Both the position numbers and the translations under genes were made by a program. 60,860 nucleotides of DNA, from NCBI RefSeq assembly GCF_021290965.1, contig NZ_JAJOYT010000017.1, positions 1 to 60,860 of the forward strand, written 5' to 3'. Source of the stretch: Rheinheimera faecalis. GTDB taxonomy: Bacteria > Pseudomonadota > Gammaproteobacteria > Enterobacterales > Alteromonadaceae. This document shows positions 57,556 through 60,860 of this stretch, piece by piece (position 1 is the first letter of the stretch; each line of letters opens with the position of its first letter). The notes under the pieces are model-generated. The model saw only the letters and a list, made by a program, of their open reading frames with translations, was not told the origin of the DNA and did not search any database.

Positions 57556-59595
57556 ATGACACACCTGCTGCAGCTCATCCATCAGCAACAAAGCTCTTAT
57601 CAAAAGCTTCGCTGGCGTTTACCGATCTGGTTAGCAGGTTCAGAGCTTTATACACAGCAGCAACTTAGTGCTTTAGAGCCTGAAGCTGTTAGTTATTGGT
57701 TAGGCCAGCAAGCCCCTGCAGGTTTTACGCTGTTGTCAGCCAAACAAAAGCAGCAATGGCTGGGTACAGAATGTGATCTGCTGGTGGTGGATGCACGCTA
57801 TGCTGTCGACTGGGATTTAGTAGCAGCCAGCAGTGGTTGCTTAAAAGCGGGTGGACTTTGGTTATTTGTCACCAACGAGCCGGATTTGTGGCGACAGCTG
57901 CCTAACCCAGCCGCCAAAAGAGTATTACCTTATCCGTTGGATGCGGCAACTTATACAGGCTTATTTAAAGATTTCTGGTTAGAGCAATTGTCAGAACAGC
58001 GTAGGGTGAAGCTTATCGAAGGCAACTCTGCTGTAATTCCGCTATTACCTGAAGTTATCGCCTCACCACAAGCTGAACTGCCTTATCGCACTGCTGAACA
58101 ACAACAGGCAGTGGCCGCTATTCATAAGGTAGTCACAGGTCACAGACGTCGCCCTTTAGTACTGACGGCTCACCGTGGTCGTGGTAAATCCAGTGCTTTG
58201 GGTTTAGCTGCGGCTCAATTAGTGCAACAAGGTAAAACCGATATTCTGCTGACAGGCCCTTCCCCTGTTGCTGTGCAAACCGCATTTTTTATCGCTGCGG
58301 ATCTGTTAAATCAGTCGTATCAACAGGGCCAAAATCAGCTGCTAAACGGCGCCATTCGTTTTGTACCTGTCGATGCCTTACTGGCAGAAAAGCAGCAGAA
58401 CACTGTGATTCTGGTCGATGAAGCTGCGGCTATTCCAACCCCTCAATTACAGCAACTAACTGATCTGTATAGCCGTTTAGTTTTCGCTACGACAGAACAT
58501 GGCTACGAAGGTACAGGCCGCGGTTTTCAGTTACGCTTTCAAAGTTATTTACAGCAGCATTGCCCTGGTTTTCAGAAACTACATCTGCATCAACCGATAC
58601 GCTATCAGGCAAATGACCCGCTGGAGCAGCTGATTTTTAAAGGTTTTTTATTAGAACAAGCCGATACTGTAATCACTGAAATTCAGCAACCACAACTTAC
58701 CGGCTATCAAGTAAAAGACTTACGGTTGCAACCGCAAAAACTCCAACAAGTCTTTAGTTTACTCAGTCTGGCGCATTATCAAACCGATGTGATGGACCTT
58801 TGGGCTTTATTGGATAACCCGACACTGAAGTTGTATACACTGGAGCAAGATCAGCAGGTGATTGCCTGTGCTTTAATCAGTTTTGAAGGTGAGCTGGATG
58901 CAAAACTTACTGTTGGGGTATCACATGGCAAACGCAGAGTCCAAGGGCATTTATTGGCCCAAAGCTTAGCTTTTCATTGCCTGCAGCCACAATTGGCAGA
59001 GCAAAAAATGGCGAGAATTCAGCGTATTGTGGTGCACCCGTTAGTACAAAGTCAGGGACTTGGTAGTCAGTTATTAAGCTTTATGTTGCAGGATTTACTG
59101 GGCCAACAGTATCTGATTGGCACCAGTTTTGGTGCCACTTTAGCTTTAGCAAAGTTCTGGCAAAAAGCGGGGTTTATTCCTGTAAAACTCAGCCATCAAA
59201 ACGAACAAGCCAGCAACGAAGCCTCTGTGTTAATGCTGTATGGTGAGCAATTCAGAGCTTTACAGCAACAGTTTTCCCGGCAGCTGTATTGGCAGCTTGC
59301 TGACAAACAACGCTCTCTGGATCCGGCTTTAGCGTTATTGTGGGCACAACCTCCTTCCATAGAAATCACACCACAACAAAGTACTGAACTGCAGTTATTC
59401 CAGTCGGAACTGCGTCCTTTTGAGCTGATAGAAACTCATTTGTTGTGTTGGTTTAATTTATATTATGCCAAAGTGGAGCATCCAGTTGCTCTACTGTTAG
59501 TACAACGGCTTTGGCAAAAGCATGACTGGCAACAGATTCCCGTGTCTGCGGCGAAACAAAAGCTGCCAGAGCTTTGTAAACTGCTTCATTTATGA
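57556..59595 (+). CDS. tmcA: tRNA(Met) cytidine acetyltransferase TmcA
   Basis: TmcA makes N4-acetylcytidine at the wobble base of elongator tRNA-Met using acetyl-CoA and ATP. The 679 residues (671 in E. coli) show an N-terminal domain (1-175), a helicase-like module with Walker A TAHRGRGKSS (about 204-213) and VDEAAAIP, and a GNAT module with RIVVHPLVQSQGLGSQLL. It starts 3 bp after uvrD and may be co-transcribed with it. Confidence 0.96.
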   Translation: MTHLLQLIHQQQSSYQKLRWRLPIWLAGSELYTQQQLSALEPEAVSYWLGQQAPAGFTLLSAKQKQQWLGTECDLLVVDARYAVDWDLVAASSGCLKAGGLWLFVTNEPDLWRQLPNPAAKRVLPYPLDAATYTGLFKDFWLEQLSEQRRVKLIEGNSAVIPLLPEVIASPQAELPYRTAEQQQAVAAIHKVVTGHRRRPLVLTAHRGRGKSSALGLAAAQLVQQGKTDILLTGPSPVAVQTAFFIAADLLNQSYQQGQNQLLNGAIRFVPVDALLAEKQQNTVILVDEAAAIPTPQLQQLTDLYSRLVFATTEHGYEGTGRGFQLRFQSYLQQHCPGFQKLHLHQPIRYQANDPLEQLIFKGFLLEQADTVITEIQQPQLTGYQVKDLRLQPQKLQQVFSLLSLAHYQTDVMDLWALLDNPTLKLYTLEQDQQVIACALISFEGELDAKLTVGVSHGKRRVQGHLLAQSLAFHCLQPQLAEQKMARIQRIVVHPLVQSQGLGSQLLSFMLQDLLGQQYLIGTSFGATLALAKFWQKAGFIPVKLSHQNEQASNEASVLMLYGEQFRALQQQFSRQLYWQLADKQRSLDPALALLWAQPPSIEITPQQSTELQLFQSELRPFELIETHLLCWFNLYYAKVEHPVALLLVQRLWQKHDWQQIPVSAAKQKLPELCKLLHL

Positions 59596-59658
59596 GCCAG
59601 AACAAGGTTTCCTCCGATAATTTCCACTGAGCTATGAAAGCTGTAAGAGTACCAATCT

Positions 59659-60777
59659 ATGCCACGACTAAGCATGTCATCTATACGATCAATGCTGTTG
59701 TTAGTCTGCGCTTCTGCTGCACCTGCACAAGCAGAAACTATTCAATTAGGAATGTCGGTACCGCTAACTGGAAATGCCAGCGGTATAGGTCAAAGCTATA
59801 AAAACGGCGTAGAACTGGCGATTAACCAGCTGAACAAAGAGGGAGGTGTTCAGGGGGCCAAAGTGCAGCTACTTGTTAAGGATGATCAGTATGAACCCGA
59901 ACTAACAGTGCTGAATACCAGACAGTTTATAATAGAAAACAATGTACTAGCCCTCTTTGCTTATGTAGGCACACCAACCTCAGCGGCCATCTTACCTTTG
60001 CTGAAGCATTACCAAACTCCCTATATAACGCCTTTTACCGGCGCCTCTTTATTACGTCAGCCAGAGCACAGTTTTATCTATCACTTACGGGCGGGTTATG
60101 ACGAAGAAACTCAAAGTCAGGTGGATTACCTGCTACAAAAACCGGACACCAAAGTAGGCTTATTACTGCAAGCCGATGAATTTGGCGCCTCTGTTGAACA
60201 AGGTTACCTAAAAGCGCTGCAGTTAAAAGGCATATCACCTGTAGTCACTGCGCGTTTTCAACGTAATAGTACGGAAATAGAAGCCGGAGTGTCGGAATTG
60301 ATAAAAGCCGGTGTTGAGTTAGTGTTTATGGTCGGCACCTATAAACCTCTGGCCGAAGCCATCAATTTTGGTCGCAGCAAAGGTTACCAACCTCAATATT
60401 CCACCGTATCTTTTGCTGGTTTACAGCAGCTAAGTGCCTTACTGCATAAAGATGACAAGGTGATGGCCACTATGGTGGTACCAAAGCCTACAGATACTAA
60501 GTGGCTTTTAGTGCGGGAATATCAAAGATTGATGATTCAACAGACCACTGATCCTTTGTCTGATGTCGGGTTGGAAGGTTTTACAGCAGGTACTTTAGTG
60601 GCTCAGGCACTGAAATTATGCCCTTTACCTGTTAAACGATTATGTTTTCTGCAGAAATTACGTGAGCAAAGTTCAGTTTTTGATTTCCCGTTGTTATTTG
60701 ATCCGAATAAACAGCAGGCTTCACAACAGGTATTCAGGGTAAGAGTGACAGATCGCGGGGTTGAGGATGTTAGGTAG
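59659..60777 (+). CDS. ABC-type periplasmic substrate-binding protein (branched-chain amino acid/amide type)
   Basis: This periplasmic protein of the Leu/Ile/Val-binding (type 1) class probably binds an amino acid or amide. The 372 residues have a signal peptide (about 1-25, cut after AQA) and two Rossmann-like lobes, with LGMSVPLTGNASGIGQSYKNG at the start of lobe one and VGTPTSAAILPLL in the ligand region. No permease or ATPase gene follows within the window. It may supply a distant transporter or act as an orphan sensor partner. Confidence 0.85.
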   Translation: MPRLSMSSIRSMLLLVCASAAPAQAETIQLGMSVPLTGNASGIGQSYKNGVELAINQLNKEGGVQGAKVQLLVKDDQYEPELTVLNTRQFIIENNVLALFAYVGTPTSAAILPLLKHYQTPYITPFTGASLLRQPEHSFIYHLRAGYDEETQSQVDYLLQKPDTKVGLLLQADEFGASVEQGYLKALQLKGISPVVTARFQRNSTEIEAGVSELIKAGVELVFMVGTYKPLAEAINFGRSKGYQPQYSTVSFAGLQQLSALLHKDDKVMATMVVPKPTDTKWLLVREYQRLMIQQTTDPLSDVGLEGFTAGTLVAQALKLCPLPVKRLCFLQKLREQSSVFDFPLLFDPNKQQASQQVFRVRVTDRGVEDVR

Positions 60778-60860
60778 GTTTAGACTTGGATGCTAATAGA
60801 GCGGGTTTTGTTCGTAATCCAAGCAGAATGGTTCTGAATTCGAGTGCGGTGAACTACAGA

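Overview
The window is a chromosomal backbone segment from a gammaproteobacterium. The gene order (S10-spc-alpha, str, rif, tRNA-Thr/Tyr/Gly/Thr-tuf, coaX-birA-murB, hemCDXY, cyaY-lptM-lysA-dapF-yigA-xerC, yigB-uvrD), the protein lengths and a PsrA-type operator fit an Alteromonadales-like or Rheinheimera-like bacterium. The genus is an inference; no species can be named from sequence alone.

Layout. 1-1044 carries no gene: its left end looks like an rRNA-operon P1 promoter firing leftwards out of the window, followed by a Dam-site-rich stretch and a hairpin-rich stretch. 1045-14964, all on the minus strand, is the S10 (rpsJ to rpsQ), spc (rplN to rpmJ) and alpha (rpsM to rplQ) operon series. 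A PsrA-type-controlled acyl-CoA dehydrogenase (15016-16755) separates it from the str operon (rpsL-rpsG-fusA-tuf, 21267-16957). The rif region follows (nusG, rplK-rplA, rplJ-rplL-rpoB-rpoC, 32911-21418), with tRNA-Trp-secE-nusG and a second tuf copy behind four tRNAs (35288-33664). From 35.4 kb the genes are biosynthetic and housekeeping: coaX-birA-murB, divergent fadM, a secreted cyanophycinase-like protein, csaA, the hemC-hemD-hemX-hemY-glycosylase operon, a DUF2914 protein, an esterase, divergent cyaY / lptM-lysA-dapF-DUF484-xerC, then yigB-uvrD-tmcA and a periplasmic binding protein.

Regulation is unusually readable. Strong promoters with GC-rich discriminators head the S10, spc, str, L11, L10 and tRNA units. 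The alpha-operon leader (S4 target), the L10 leader, the rplL-rpoB attenuator and several strong terminators can be recognised. Translation-machinery genes are autoregulated at the RNA level, and fatty-acid genes (acyl-CoA dehydrogenase, fadM) carry PsrA-like and FadR-like operators.

The accessory part is an organic-peroxide module (DUF2059 gene, ohr, secreted esterase, ohrR; about 51.3-54.5 kb) lying inside the otherwise conserved dapF-xerC-yigB-uvrD order. It has repeated TTATCGCGATAA-type operators and, upstream of ohr, a short promoter-to-terminator unit that may be a small RNA or an attenuated leader. Other points worth a second look are an ERIC-like repeat pair next to hemC, a tRNA-Trp with a natural U11-A24 pair, a promoter embedded in the nusG terminator, and a decaying 49-bp tandem repeat at the end of the cyanophycinase-like gene.
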